The position numbers and the translations under genes are program-made. Positions 36,529 to 47,350 of a stretch of DNA of 64,000 nucleotides are shown here, piece by piece; position 1 is the stretch's first letter; each line of letters starts with the position of its first letter. The stretch is from Corallococcus sp. AS-1-6. GTDB taxonomy: Bacteria > Myxococcota > Myxococcia > Myxococcales > Myxococcaceae. Under the pieces are notes generated by a model that searched no databases, was not told the DNA's origin, and worked only from the letters and a program-made list of their open reading frames with translations. The stretch covers positions 310,001 to 374,000 of the forward strand of contig NZ_JAIQDE010000001.1 of assembly GCF_020037015.1 (NCBI RefSeq). The letters run 5' to 3'.

Positions 36529-37149
36529 CTAGGGCGCGGGTTTCACCAGGCGTGCGCGGTACACGGGTTCCCCGGACGCCAGGTAGCGCCGCTCGCGGGT
36601 GGAGGGCACCTCCTCCGGGTCGTACGGGTGGAACACCCCGGCGCCCAGCGGGTTGTGGAAGCCCGCCGCCTCCAGGATTTCCAGCATGGCCACCGCGCGG
36701 TCCTGCACGTCGGTGCGCATGTCGAAGCGGCCGCCGGGCTTGAGCAGCCCCAGCATCACCTTCGCGAACTCGGGCTGCACGACGGCCCGCTTGGCGTGCG
36801 AGCGCTTCCACCACGGGTCGGGGAACTGCAGGTGGATGACGTCCAGGGACGCGGGGGCGAAGATGCGCGGCACCACGAAGCGCGCGTCGGATTCGATGAC
36901 GCGCAGGTTCTTCATGCCCGCCTTCTCCGCGCGCGCCTGCGTGTCGCGCGCGTACTTCTTGCGCCACTCGAAGGCCACGAAGCGCACGCCGGGGTTTCGG
37001 CGGCAGTACTCCAGCGCGTGACCGCCCGCCCCGGAGCCGATCTCCAGCTCCAGCGGCCCCGTGAAGCCGAACTCCGCGTCCCAGTCCGGGGGCGCTTCCA
37101 GGGGGACGAACTTGAGGCCGACCGGATCAGGGAGCAGGGCAGGGCGCAT
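36529..37149 (-). CDS. trmB: tRNA (guanine-N7-)-methyltransferase
   Basis: Protein of about 206 residues that makes 7-methylguanosine at position 46 of tRNA using S-adenosylmethionine. The SAM site L-E-I-G-S-G-A-G-G-H and the family signature Q-F-P-D-P-W-W-K-R-S-H-A-K-R are both present, and a T-x-E-R-R-Y motif lies near the C-terminus. The start is uncertain: the frame is open to 37230, but that would overlap ribF on the other strand, so the internal ATG at 37149, just before the conserved region, was used. It is divergent from ribF. Confidence 0.92.
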   Translation of the reverse strand: MRPALLPDPVGLKFVPLEAPPDWDAEFGFTGPLELEIGSGAGGHALEYCRRNPGVRFVAFEWRKKYARDTQARAEKAGMKNLRVIESDARFVVPRIFAPASLDVIHLQFPDPWWKRSHAKRAVVQPEFAKVMLGLLKPGGRFDMRTDVQDRAVAMLEILEAAGFHNPLGAGVFHPYDPEEVPSTRERRYLASGEPVYRARLVKPAP

Positions 37150-37228
37150 GGCGGGGACGGGGCCTCTAACCATGGAGCCGCGTGGGTTGGCCAGGGCAAA
37201 AGCGCGCGGGGTGGTATAGGGAAGGGCC

Positions 37229-38155
37229 ATGAAGGTCTTCCAGTCCGTGTCCGAGGCGGGCCGCCAGCTTCAGGGGCAGGCCCTCGCGCTGGGCAACTTC
37301 GACGGCGTGCACGTGGGCCACCAGGCCCTCTTCGCGGAAGCGCTTCGCCACGCCCCCGCGAACGCGCTCACCTTCCAGCCCCACCCGGGCAAGGTGCTCC
37401 AGCCGGACCTGGCGCCCAAGCTGATCACGCTCCTGCCGCGCAAGCTGGAGCTGCTCGCCGCGTGCGGCCTGTCCCACGTGGTGGTGCAGTCCTTCACCCG
37501 CGACTACGCGCGCTCCACGCCGCAGGACTTCGAGGCCGCCCTCTTCGACACGCTGGGCGTGGGCCACGTCGTCGTGGGCAGCGACTACACCTACGGCGCC
37601 CAGCGCGCCGGCACCGTCGCCACCCTGCGCGACGCCGCGGCGAAGCGGGGCGCCCAGGTGCACGTCGTGCAGCCGGTGAACGTGGACGGCGTCGTCGCGT
37701 CCTCGTCGCGGATCCGCGAGTACATCCTGGAGGGCAGGGTGGGCGCGGCCAGACGCCTGCTCGGCCGCCCGTTCGACCTGGATGGCACGGTGGTGTCCGG
37801 CGCGGGCCGGGGGCGCACCATCGGCTTCCCCACCGCCAACGTGGACACGCAGAACGAGCTGCGGCCCGCGCCCGGCGTGTACGCCATCCGCGTGCGGCTC
37901 CTCGCGGAGGCGGATGGGCCCTGGCGGCCGGGGGCGGCCAACATCGGCGTGAAGCCCACCTTCGGTGGCACGGAGGTCACCATCGAGGCGCACCTGCTGG
38001 ACTTCACCGGCGACCTCTATGGCAAGGAGCTGCGGGTGCAGTTCCTGGAGCGGCTGCGGCCCGAGCAGCGCTTCGGCTCCGCCGCCGAGTTGGTGGGTCA
38101 AATCAAACGCGACGTGGAGGCCGCCCGCACCGTGGTGGCCCGCGGCGACGGGTAG
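37229..38155 (+). CDS. ribF: Bifunctional riboflavin kinase / FAD synthetase
   Basis: Protein of 308 residues, the normal length for RibF, which converts riboflavin to FMN and then FAD. The N-terminal nucleotidyltransferase domain shows LGNFDGVHVGHQ, F-Q-P-H-P and the S-S-x-R-I-R motif. The C-terminal kinase domain shows G-x-G-R-x-I-G-F-P-T-A-N and N-I-G-V-K-P-T-F. The ATG at 37229 is preceded by GAAGGG. Only about 80 bases separate it from the divergent trmB start used here. The pilB promoter follows 71 bases after its stop; no strong terminator was seen between them. Confidence 0.95.
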   Translation: MKVFQSVSEAGRQLQGQALALGNFDGVHVGHQALFAEALRHAPANALTFQPHPGKVLQPDLAPKLITLLPRKLELLAACGLSHVVVQSFTRDYARSTPQDFEAALFDTLGVGHVVVGSDYTYGAQRAGTVATLRDAAAKRGAQVHVVQPVNVDGVVASSSRIREYILEGRVGAARRLLGRPFDLDGTVVSGAGRGRTIGFPTANVDTQNELRPAPGVYAIRVRLLAEADGPWRPGAANIGVKPTFGGTEVTIEAHLLDFTGDLYGKELRVQFLERLRPEQRFGSAAELVGQIKRDVEAARTVVARGDG

Positions 38156-38226
38156 GGGTTCCAGAGCCGAGGGGCGCGCCCTCCCGGAAGCGGGCGCCGG
38201 ACAGCAAGGGAGCACGCCAGGGCGCC

Positions 38227-38256
38227 TTGACAGGCCGCGCATCGGTTTCCTCTAAT
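38227..38256 (+). promoter_or_regulatory. Sigma-70 type promoter of pilB
   Basis: A perfect -35 box TTGACA (38227-38232) is followed after 18 bases by TCTAAT (38251-38256), five of six matches to the -10 consensus. Transcription would start near 38263, giving a leader of about 115 bases before pilB. This is the best vegetative promoter in the window. Confidence 0.75.
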
Positions 38257-38314
38257 CCGGGAGGATCCGTGCCAGGGCTTCAGGCCCCTGACGCACGGGC
38301 TCATTTCCCCCCGC

Positions 38315-38338
38315 GGGTCCCGCCGACAGCCGGGACCC
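38315..38338 (+). promoter_or_regulatory. Stem-loop in the pilB leader
   Basis: Arms GGGTCCCG (38315-38322) and CGGGACCC (38331-38338) pair perfectly around an 8-base loop, followed by TGGCTGTTCCCTCC. A second, weaker hairpin (CAGGG / CCCTG) lies upstream in the same leader. It could act as an attenuator, a protein-binding site or a stabilising element for the pilBTC message. Confidence 0.5.
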
Positions 38339-38377
38339 TGGCTGTTCCCTCCTCACGCTCAAAGAGGCATCCCAGAA

Positions 38378-40078
38378 ATGTCCGGTCGACTCGGTGAATT
38401 GCTGGTGCGCGAGAACCTCATCTCCGTCCAGCAACTCCGCAAGGCGCAGGAGGAGCAGCAGAAGAGTGGCGCGCGCATCGGCACGGCGCTCATCAAGACG
38501 GGCGCCATCGAGGAGTCGAAGCTCACCGACTTCCTGTCGAAGCAGTACGGCGTGCCGGCCATCAACCTGAAGGACTTCGACATTGATCCGGACATCATCA
38601 AGCTCGTGCCCAAGGAAGTGGCCGAGAAGCACCTGGTGATCCCGGTCAACCGCGCGGGCCCGTCCCTCATCGTGGCCATGTGCGACCCGTCCAACATCTT
38701 CGCCGTGGACGACCTGAAGTTCCTCACCGGCTACAACATCGAAGCCGTCGTCGCGTCCGAAATCTCCATCCGCGAGTCCATCGAGCGCTACTACGCGGAG
38801 AAGGGCCCCTCGCTGGAGGACATCGTCGGCGACGTGGGCGACGACATCGAGGTCGCCAAGGAGGAGCAGGAGAACGTGGATGAGATGGCCAGGGCCGCGG
38901 ACGACGCGCCCGTGGTCAAGCTGGTGAACCTCATCCTCATGGACGCCATCAAGAAGCGCGCGTCCGACATCCACATCGAGCCGTACGAGAAGGACTTCCG
39001 GGTCCGCTTCCGCATCGACGGCGTGATGTACGAGGTGATGCGCCCGCCCATGAAGCTGCGCAACGCCATCACCAGCCGTCTGAAGATCATGGCGTCGCTG
39101 GACATCTCCGAGCGGCGCCTGCCGCAGGACGGCCGCATCAAGATCAAGATCGGCGGCGGCAAGGAGATGGACTTCCGCGTGAGCGTGTGCCCCACGCTCT
39201 TCGGCGAGAAGGTCGTGATGCGCTTGCTCGACAAGAGCAACCTGCAGTTGGACATGACCAAGCTGGGCTTCGACGCGCAGCCCCTGGCCTGGTTCAAGGA
39301 GGCCATCGACCGGCCCTACGGCATGGTGCTGGTGACGGGCCCCACGGGCTCCGGCAAGACGACGACGCTGTACTCCGCGCTCTCCAGCCTCAACGACGTG
39401 GGCACCAACATCTGCACCGCGGAGGACCCGGTCGAGTTCAACTTCGCCGGCATCAACCAGGTGCAGATGCATGAAGACATCGGCCTGAACTTCGCGGCCG
39501 GCCTGCGCTCCTTCCTCCGCCAGGACCCCGACATCATCATGATCGGTGAGATCCGCGACTTCGAGACGGCGGAGATCGGCGTGAAGGCGGCGCTCACGGG
39601 CCACCTGGTGCTCTCCACGCTGCACACCAACGACGCCCCGGGCACGGTGAGCCGTCTGCTCAACATGGGCATCGAGCCGTTCCTCGTGACGGCGTCGCTC
39701 AACCTCATCCTCGCCCAGCGTCTGGCGCGCCGCCTGTGCCCCGCGTGCAAGCGCCCCGCGGAGAAGGTGGACGAGCAGGCCCTCATCGACGCGGGCATCC
39801 CGCCGGACAAGATGGGCACCTTCACCATGTACGAGAAGGTCGGCTGCCGCGAGTGCAACGACCGCGGCTACCGCGGCCGCGTGGCCATCTACGAGGTCAT
39901 GCCCTTCTGGGACGGCCTCAAGGAGCTGGTCATCAACGGCGCCTCCGCCGCGGAGCTCAAGCAGGAGGCCATCCGCCTGGGCATGAGCAGCCTGCGCATG
40001 AGCGCGCTCAAGAAGCTCATGGACGGCATGACGACGCTCGAAGAGGTCGTGGGCAACACCGCGCCGGACCGCTTCTAG
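38378..40078 (+). CDS. pilB: Type IV pilus extension ATPase PilB
   Basis: Protein of 566 residues that powers pilus extension from the cytoplasmic base. N-terminal residues 1-140 carry the paired R-L-G-x-L-L / R-I-G-T-A-L repeats of the MshEN domain, which binds cyclic di-GMP in related ATPases. The ATPase domain has Walker A GPTGSGKTTT (near residue 325), an Asp box, Walker B I-M-I-G-E-I-R-D and a His box. Four cysteines in two pairs near the C-terminus (C-P-A-C and C-R-E-C) form the zinc site typical of PilB/GspE. It heads the pilB-T-C-S-R run, with a good promoter upstream. Confidence 0.97.
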   Translation: MSGRLGELLVRENLISVQQLRKAQEEQQKSGARIGTALIKTGAIEESKLTDFLSKQYGVPAINLKDFDIDPDIIKLVPKEVAEKHLVIPVNRAGPSLIVAMCDPSNIFAVDDLKFLTGYNIEAVVASEISIRESIERYYAEKGPSLEDIVGDVGDDIEVAKEEQENVDEMARAADDAPVVKLVNLILMDAIKKRASDIHIEPYEKDFRVRFRIDGVMYEVMRPPMKLRNAITSRLKIMASLDISERRLPQDGRIKIKIGGGKEMDFRVSVCPTLFGEKVVMRLLDKSNLQLDMTKLGFDAQPLAWFKEAIDRPYGMVLVTGPTGSGKTTTLYSALSSLNDVGTNICTAEDPVEFNFAGINQVQMHEDIGLNFAAGLRSFLRQDPDIIMIGEIRDFETAEIGVKAALTGHLVLSTLHTNDAPGTVSRLLNMGIEPFLVTASLNLILAQRLARRLCPACKRPAEKVDEQALIDAGIPPDKMGTFTMYEKVGCRECNDRGYRGRVAIYEVMPFWDGLKELVINGASAAELKQEAIRLGMSSLRMSALKKLMDGMTTLEEVVGNTAPDRF

Positions 40079-40126
40079 TCACCCCACCTCCTCTCCCCAC
40101 TTCTTCCTCCGACAGGACACGCATCC

Positions 40127-41239
40127 GTGGCCAACCTGCACCAGCTCCTCAAGGCGATGGTCGAGAAGGGCTCTTCCGACCTCCACATCACCACCGGCTC
40201 GCCGCCGCAGCTCCGCGTGGACGGTGAGCTCGTCCCGCTCAAGACGGCGCCGCTCACGCCCGTGGAGACCAAGCAGCTCTGCTACTCCATCCTCACGGAC
40301 GCCCAGAAGCACAAGTTCGAGGAGGAGAACGAGCTGGACCTGTCGTTCGGCGTGAAGGGCCTGTCACGCTTCCGCGCGAACATCTTCATGCAGCGCGGCG
40401 CCGTCGCCGGTGCGTTCCGCACGATTCCCTTCAAGATCTTGACGTTCCAGGAGCTGGGCCTGCCGCCGGTGGTGGCGGAGCTGGTGAAGAAGCCGCGCGG
40501 CCTCATCCTGGTGACGGGCCCCACGGGCTCCGGCAAGTCCACCACGCTGGCCTCGATGATCGACAAGATCAACACCGAGCGTCATGAGCACATCATGACC
40601 ATCGAGGACCCCATCGAGTACCTGCACCCGCACAAGAACTGCCTGGTGAACCAGCGCGAGGTGGGTGCGGACACGCGCAACTTCAAGACGGCCCTCAAGT
40701 ACATCCTCCGCCAGGACCCGGACGTGGTGCTCGTCGGCGAGCTCCGCGACCTGGAGACCATCGAGGCGGCGCTCACCATCGCGGAGACGGGCCACATCTG
40801 CTACGCGACGCTGCACACCAACAGCGCGGTGCAGACCATCAACCGCATCCTGGACGTCTTCCCGCCGTACCAGCAGCCCCAGGTGCGCGCCCAGTTGTCC
40901 TTCGTGCTGGAGGGCGTGATGAGCCAGGCGCTCGTCGCCAAGCAGGGCGCTCCGGGCCGCGTGCTGGCCCTGGAGGTCATGGTGCCCAACCCCGCCATCC
41001 GGAACCTCATCCGCGAGGACAAGGTCCACCAGATCTACTCGTCCATGCAGGTGGGTCAGGCGAAGTACGGCATGCAGACGTTCAACCAGGCGCTGGCCGC
41101 CCTCCTGGCGCGCCGGCTCATCTCCCAGGATGAGGCCTTCGGCCGCTCCTCCGACCCGGAGGAGCTGCGCAACATCCTCGCGACGGGCGGTGGGCCGGGC
41201 GGAGCCCAGCGGCCGGCCGGGGGAGCGGGCGCCCGTTAG
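40127..41239 (+). CDS. pilT: Type IV pilus retraction ATPase PilT
   Basis: Protein of 370 residues. Walker A is GPTGSGKST, Walker B V-V-L-V-G-E-L-R-D, and the PilT-specific C-terminal motif A-I-R-N-L-I-R-E needed for retraction is intact. It has no N-terminal MshEN domain and no zinc-binding cysteine pairs, as expected for PilT. The start is GTG at 40127, giving the M-A-N-L-H-Q-L-L beginning typical of the family. It lies 48 bases after pilB and 55 bases before pilC. In myxobacteria it drives S-motility by pulling on attached pili. Confidence 0.96.
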   Translation: MANLHQLLKAMVEKGSSDLHITTGSPPQLRVDGELVPLKTAPLTPVETKQLCYSILTDAQKHKFEEENELDLSFGVKGLSRFRANIFMQRGAVAGAFRTIPFKILTFQELGLPPVVAELVKKPRGLILVTGPTGSGKSTTLASMIDKINTERHEHIMTIEDPIEYLHPHKNCLVNQREVGADTRNFKTALKYILRQDPDVVLVGELRDLETIEAALTIAETGHICYATLHTNSAVQTINRILDVFPPYQQPQVRAQLSFVLEGVMSQALVAKQGAPGRVLALEVMVPNPAIRNLIREDKVHQIYSSMQVGQAKYGMQTFNQALAALLARRLISQDEAFGRSSDPEELRNILATGGGPGGAQRPAGGAGAR

Positions 41240-41294
41240 TTTTGGGGCATGAAAATCACAGGTTAGACTCCTCGCCCTCCCCGGAGGTCCCGTC

Positions 41295-42551
41295 ATGGCA
41301 GCACCAGCAGTGCAGCAGAAGGCGACAGCGTCCAAGAAGAACACGGCCCAGTTCCTCTGGGAGGCGAAGACCAAGAGCGGGGAGAGCAAGAAGGGCGAGA
41401 TGGAGGCCTCGGACATCGAGGCCGTCAACGCGCGCCTGAAGTCCCTGGGCCTCAACCCGACGAAGGTGCGCAAGAAGAGCGCGCTCGACGGGGAGATCAG
41501 CCTGCCCGGCCTGGGCGGCGTGACGGGCAAGGACATCCTCATCTTCACCCGCCAGTTCGCGACGATGATCGACGCGGGCCTGCCGCTGGTGCAGTGCTTG
41601 GACATCCTGGCCAGCCAGATGGACAACCCCGCCTTCAAGAAGGTGGTGTTCGCCATCAAGGGCAAGGTGGAGCAGGGCAGCACCTTCGCGGACGCGCTGA
41701 AGGAGCACCCCAAGGTCTTCGACGAGCTCTACGTGCAGCTCTGCGCCGCGGGCGAGGTGGGCGGTATCCTCGACACCATCCTCAACCGGCTCGCCGCCTA
41801 CCGTGAGAAGAACGAGAAGCTCAAGGCGAAGGTCAAGGGCGCCATGACCTACCCGACGGTGGTCATCCTGGTGGCCATCGGCGTGACGGCACTGCTCTTG
41901 CTCAAGGTGACGCCCGTCTTCGAGAAGATGTTCTCGGACTTCGGTTCGCAGCTCCCGGGCCCCACGCAGGTGGTGGTGGACCTGTCGAAGTTCGCGCAGG
42001 CGTACTTCCTCCACACGGTCGCGGGCATCGCCGCCATCGTCTCCGCCTTCACCTGGAGCTACCGCCAGCCCCGGGGCCGCAAGTTCTGGGACAAGACCTT
42101 CCTCAAGCTGCCCCTGTTCGGCGACGTGCTCCGCAAGGTGGCGGTGGCGCGCTTCACGCGCACGCTGGGCACGATGATCTCCTCCGGCGTGCCCATCCTG
42201 GACGCGCTGGACGTGACGGCGAAGACGGCCGGCAACCGCACGGTGGAAGAGGCCATCTACTACGTGCGCGGGAAGATCGCCGAGGGCAAGAACATCGCGG
42301 GTCCGCTGCTGGAGACCAAGGTGTTCCCGTCCATGGTGGTGCAGATGATCGGCGTCGGTGAGGCGACGGGCGCCATGGACACCATGCTCAACAAGATCGC
42401 CGACTTCTACGACGACGAGGTGGACACGGCCATCGGCGCGCTGACGTCGATGATCGAACCCATCCTGATGGTGTTCCTCGGCGGCGTGGTCGGCGGCTTC
42501 CTCATCGCCATGTACCTGCCCATCTTCTCGCTTGCCGGCGCGATCAAGTAA
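41295..42551 (+). CDS. pilC: Type IV pilus inner-membrane platform PilC
   Basis: Protein of 418 residues with the two GspF-type cytoplasmic domains (about 85-210 and 285-410) and three membrane helices (about 185-205, 235-255, 390-412). Conserved stretches include F-T-R-Q-F-A-T-M-I-D-A-G-L-P-L, G-E-x-x-G-x-L-D in its G-E-V-G-G-I-L-D form, and the second copy G-T-M-I-S-S-G-V-P-I. The basic N-terminus is normal for PilC. It couples the motor ATPases to pilin. pilS follows immediately. Confidence 0.96.
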   Translation: MAAPAVQQKATASKKNTAQFLWEAKTKSGESKKGEMEASDIEAVNARLKSLGLNPTKVRKKSALDGEISLPGLGGVTGKDILIFTRQFATMIDAGLPLVQCLDILASQMDNPAFKKVVFAIKGKVEQGSTFADALKEHPKVFDELYVQLCAAGEVGGILDTILNRLAAYREKNEKLKAKVKGAMTYPTVVILVAIGVTALLLLKVTPVFEKMFSDFGSQLPGPTQVVVDLSKFAQAYFLHTVAGIAAIVSAFTWSYRQPRGRKFWDKTFLKLPLFGDVLRKVAVARFTRTLGTMISSGVPILDALDVTAKTAGNRTVEEAIYYVRGKIAEGKNIAGPLLETKVFPSMVVQMIGVGEATGAMDTMLNKIADFYDDEVDTAIGALTSMIEPILMVFLGGVVGGFLIAMYLPIFSLAGAIK

Positions 42552-42555
42552 CGCG

Positions 42556-44147
42556 GTGCCGGGAAGCGCGGCGCGAAGCGCGGCCCCGGGGCTGCGCTCG
42601 CGCCTGGTGTGGCTGGTGTTGTTCCGCACCGTCGCCGCGAGCCTGTCGCTCGTCGTGACGGTGGTGCGGTTGATGACCCAGCCCGTGCAGGAGCCCAGCC
42701 GCGCGGACTCGCTGTCGTTCGCGGTCATCGCGGGCGCCTACCTCCTCACCGTGGTGACGGGCCTGCGGCTGCGCCGGGGCACGGCCGGGCGCCTGGACGC
42801 CACGGTGCAGGTGGTGGGCGACGTGCTCATCGCCACCGGGCTCGTCTACCTGAGCGGCGGCGCGGACTCCCCGCTCACGTTCCTCTACAGCCTGGCCGTC
42901 ATCGGCGCGGCGGTGGTGCTGGACTGGCGCGGCGCGCTGGTGGCCGCTGCCGTGTCCACGTTCGCCTTCACCGCGCTCCTCCTGGTGATGCGGCTCACCA
43001 CGCCCGCGGGCGGCATCATGGTGTCGCCCTCGCGGGTGCTCTTCGTGCTGGGCAGCAACGCGCTGGCGCTGGTGCTCATCGCCGTCCTGTCCGGCTACCT
43101 GTCGCGCCAGTTGTCCGCCACCGGCGGCGCGCTGTCCCAGAGCGAGGCGGACCTGCGCCGGCTGGGGCGGCTCCAGCAGCTCATCCTGTCCTCCATGCCG
43201 TCGGGGCTCGTCACCTGCGACATCCACCGGCGCGTCACCTTCCTCAACACCGCGGGCAGCGGCATCCTCCAGGAGGACGCCCTCGCGTGCGTGGGGCAGC
43301 CACTGGAGAAGCTGCTGCCGGGCGTGTCCGTGCTGGCGCCGCGCTCCATCCGCAGCGAGTTGCCGGTACAGACGCCGGGCGGCAAGCGGGTGCTGGGCCT
43401 GTCGGTGTCACCCCTGGAGGGGGAGGCGGGCGCGCTGCTCATCGTCTTCCAGGACCTCACCGACCTGCGGCGCATGGAGGAGGACCTGAAGCGCACGGAC
43501 CGGCTGGCCAGCCTGGGCACGCTCTCGGCGCAGCTCGCGCACGAGCTGCGCAACCCGCTGGCCTCCATGCGCGGCTCCGCGCAACTGCTGGCGCAGGAGC
43601 AGTCGAAGGACCCGGTGGTGCAGCGGCTCACCGGCATCCTCACGCGCGAGTCGGACCGGCTGGCGCGGCTGGTGGAGGACTTCCTGCGCTTTGCCCGCCC
43701 GCCCCAGCCGCAGCGCCGCCCGGTGGCGCTGGACACGCTGGTGTCGGAGACGGTGGACATGCTGCGCGCGGACCCGCTCACGCGCGAGGTGACCCTGGAG
43801 GTGCGGGTGCCGCCCCAGCCGCTGACCGCGCCGGTGGATCCGGATCAACTGCGCCAGGTGCTCATCAACCTGGTGCGCAACGGCTGTCAGGCGGCGGGGG
43901 CGCGGGGCACGGTGCGCGTGGCCCTGGCGCGGGTGGACGAGGAAGCGCAGATTCGGGTCTGGGACTCGGCCGGCAGCATCACGGAGGAGATGATGGGACA
44001 CCTGTTCGAGCCGTTCTTCACCACGCGGAGCGGTGGCACCGGGCTGGGCCTGTCCACCGCGCACTCCCTCATCCGCGCGCACGGCGGCACCATCCGCGTG
44101 AGCTCGCACCCGGCCGAAGGCACCGAGTTCCTGGTGGGGCTGCCGCT

Positions 44148-44151
<4 letters not shown>
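42556..44151 (+). CDS. pilS: Sensor histidine kinase PilS
   Basis: About 531 residues: six membrane helices (about 15-190), a PAS-like region (about 205-310), HisKA with the phospho-His in AHELRNPLA, and HATPase_c with the N box (V-L-I-N-L-V-R-N). The first ATP-lid motif, normally D-x-G-x-G, reads DSAGSI, so both glycines are replaced; the later F-E-P-F-F-T-T and G-T-G-L-G-L are normal. The GTG start at 42556 was chosen because it avoids overlap with pilC; a TTG at 42532 is possible. It is translationally coupled to pilR. PilS senses pilin levels in related systems and controls pilA through PilR. Confidence 0.92.
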
Positions 44152-45581
<1,430 letters not shown>

Positions 45582-45605
45582 AGCCCGGGGCCGCCGTGCT
45601 TCACG

Positions 45606-46373
45606 TCAGCGGAAGTCGCGCCGCTCGAAGATGACGGTGGCCAGGGCGATGAGCACGCCCGCCCACGCGACGCTGTAGGCGGCGCCGGACAGGAAGGTGC
45701 TGGCGTCCACCGGCAGCGCGTACGTGGCCTGCGGACGGAAGTTCACCCGCTCCAGGTTGGGCAGCGCGTAGTAGATGCTCTTGCCCAGCACCTGGATGAA
45801 CGTGCTCTCCGAGCGGCTGGCGATGGCGTACAGGTCGCCCGTCAGGTGCCCGGTGAAGTACAGGCCCGTGGTGGCGATGGCCGACACCGCCGGCCCCGCG
45901 AAGCTGGAGAAGAGGATGCCCACGCTGCTGATGACGAGCAGCTCGAACCACAGCCCGGCGCTCGCCAGGAGCTGCGTGGAGGTGATGTTCGCGCCGAACA
46001 TCACCAACTGAAGCAGGAAGACGAGCGTCATCGCCACCAGCAGCACGCCCAGCGTCAGCATGGTGCCCGCCAGCCGCGCCAGCAGGAACCGGGTGCGTGA
46101 CACCGGCTTGCTCACCACCAGGAAGATGGTGCGCCGCTCGATTTCGCGGCTGAGCAGGCTGCTCGACAGGAACACCGACAGAAAGACGAGGATGATGCTC
46201 ATCATCCCCAGGCCGAAGTCCGTCAGCACGCGGTCGAACGTGGTGACCGTGACCTCCGTCACCAGCGTGGACGAGAAGAGCACCACCGCGGCGAACACGC
46301 CCACCACCACCGTCACCCGGTTGCGGCGCGCCTCGCGAAAGCCATTCCACATCATCGCGCTGAAGGCGCTCAT
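45606..46373 (-). CDS. pilI: ABC transporter permease PilI
   Basis: Protein of 255 residues with six predicted membrane helices and the layout of ABC-2 type permeases (first helix near residue 25, E-x-x-R-R-T-I-F-L-V coupling segment near 80). The start at 46373 overlaps the pilH stop (ATGA). In Myxococcus xanthus the pilGHI transporter is required for pilus assembly, but its cargo is unknown. It is the last gene of the pilA-G-H-I run on minus and converges with pilR. Confidence 0.9.
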   Translation of the reverse strand: MSAFSAMMWNGFREARRNRVTVVVGVFAAVVLFSSTLVTEVTVTTFDRVLTDFGLGMMSIILVFLSVFLSSSLLSREIERRTIFLVVSKPVSRTRFLLARLAGTMLTLGVLLVAMTLVFLLQLVMFGANITSTQLLASAGLWFELLVISSVGILFSSFAGPAVSAIATTGLYFTGHLTGDLYAIASRSESTFIQVLGKSIYYALPNLERVNFRPQATYALPVDASTFLSGAAYSVAWAGVLIALATVIFERRDFR

Positions 46374-47350
46374 GTATTGATCTCCCCGCCCACGGTGGAC
46401 GCGCGCCCGGACTCCTTGAGCGCGTTCATGAACAGTTGCTCCAGCGAGAACCGCGCCGGCTGCACCTGGTTCACCCGGCCCCCGGCGCCCAGCACGCCGC
46501 TCAAGAGCCGCTGGGTGTCCACGTCCGACACCTGGAGCAGCACGCGACCGTCGAGCGCCTGGAGCGACTCCAGGGGAACGCCCAGCCCCTTCACCGCGTC
46601 CGGCGCCATGCCCTCCACCACGACCTCCACGGTGGGCACCTGCGCGGACACCAGCTCCCGGACGCTGCCTTCGCGCACCAGCCGTCCGCCCACCAGCACC
46701 GCCAGCCGGTCGCACAGCGACTCGACGTCCGGGATGATGTGGCTGCAGAAGAGGACCGTGGTGCCCTTCTCCCGCTCCGCCAGGATGAGGTCGCGCATCT
46801 GTCGGCGGCCCAGCGGATCCAACCCGCTCGTCGGCTCATCCAGGATGAGCAGCTTCGGCCGGCTCACCAGCGCCTGGGCCAGCGCCACGCGCTGCACCAT
46901 GCCCTTGGAGTAGCGGCGGATCTGCAGCTTCTCCGCGCCCGCCATCTCCACCGAGCCCAGGACCTCCTTGACGCGCACGTCCAGCTCCTGGCCGCTCAGG
47001 CCCGCGAGCTGTCCGGCCAGTGTCACGAACTCCCGGCCCGTGAGGTACTCGTACGGGGCGGGGTTCTCCGGCAGGAAGCCCACCAGCCGCCGGGTGGCGG
47101 CCTCATCCACCGGCTGGCCGAAGATGCGCGCGACCCCGCTGCTGGGGCGCACCAGGTTCATCAGGATCTTGATGGTGGTGGACTTGCCCGCCCCGTTGGG
47201 CCCGAGCAGGCCGTAGATCTGCCCGGCACCCACCTGGAGGTCCAGCGACTGCAGGGCTCGAACGGTGCGGTTGAACCAGAAGCCGACCTTGTAGGTCTTG
47301 GCCAGCCCCTGGGCCAGGATGGGAGGGGCGTCAGGATGGGGAGTCGTCAT
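46370..47350 (-). CDS. pilH: ABC transporter ATPase PilH
   Basis: Protein of 326 residues. Walker A GPNGAGKST, Q-loop region with F-L-P-E-N-P, an ABC signature that reads Y-S-K-G-M (usual L-S-G-G-Q replaced, as is common in this subfamily), Walker B L-L-I-L-D-E-P and the H-loop S-H-I. The C-terminal 80 residues form the extra domain seen in ABC-2 exporters. The stop overlaps the pilI start and its own start overlaps the pilG stop, so all three are co-translated. Confidence 0.95.
   Translation of the reverse strand: MTTPHPDAPPILAQGLAKTYKVGFWFNRTVRALQSLDLQVGAGQIYGLLGPNGAGKSTTIKILMNLVRPSSGVARIFGQPVDEAATRRLVGFLPENPAPYEYLTGREFVTLAGQLAGLSGQELDVRVKEVLGSVEMAGAEKLQIRRYSKGMVQRVALAQALVSRPKLLILDEPTSGLDPLGRRQMRDLILAEREKGTTVLFCSHIIPDVESLCDRLAVLVGGRLVREGSVRELVSAQVPTVEVVVEGMAPDAVKGLGVPLESLQALDGRVLLQVSDVDTQRLLSGVLGAGGRVNQVQPARFSLEQLFMNALKESGRASTVGGEINT

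Noticed and set aside
37150-37230. Longer N-terminus for TrmB
   Set aside because: It would overlap the ribF start on the other strand and extends beyond the conserved family region.
42532-42555. TTG start for pilS that overlaps pilC
   Set aside because: The GTG at 42556 avoids the overlap and still leaves a full first membrane helix; kept only as an alternative.
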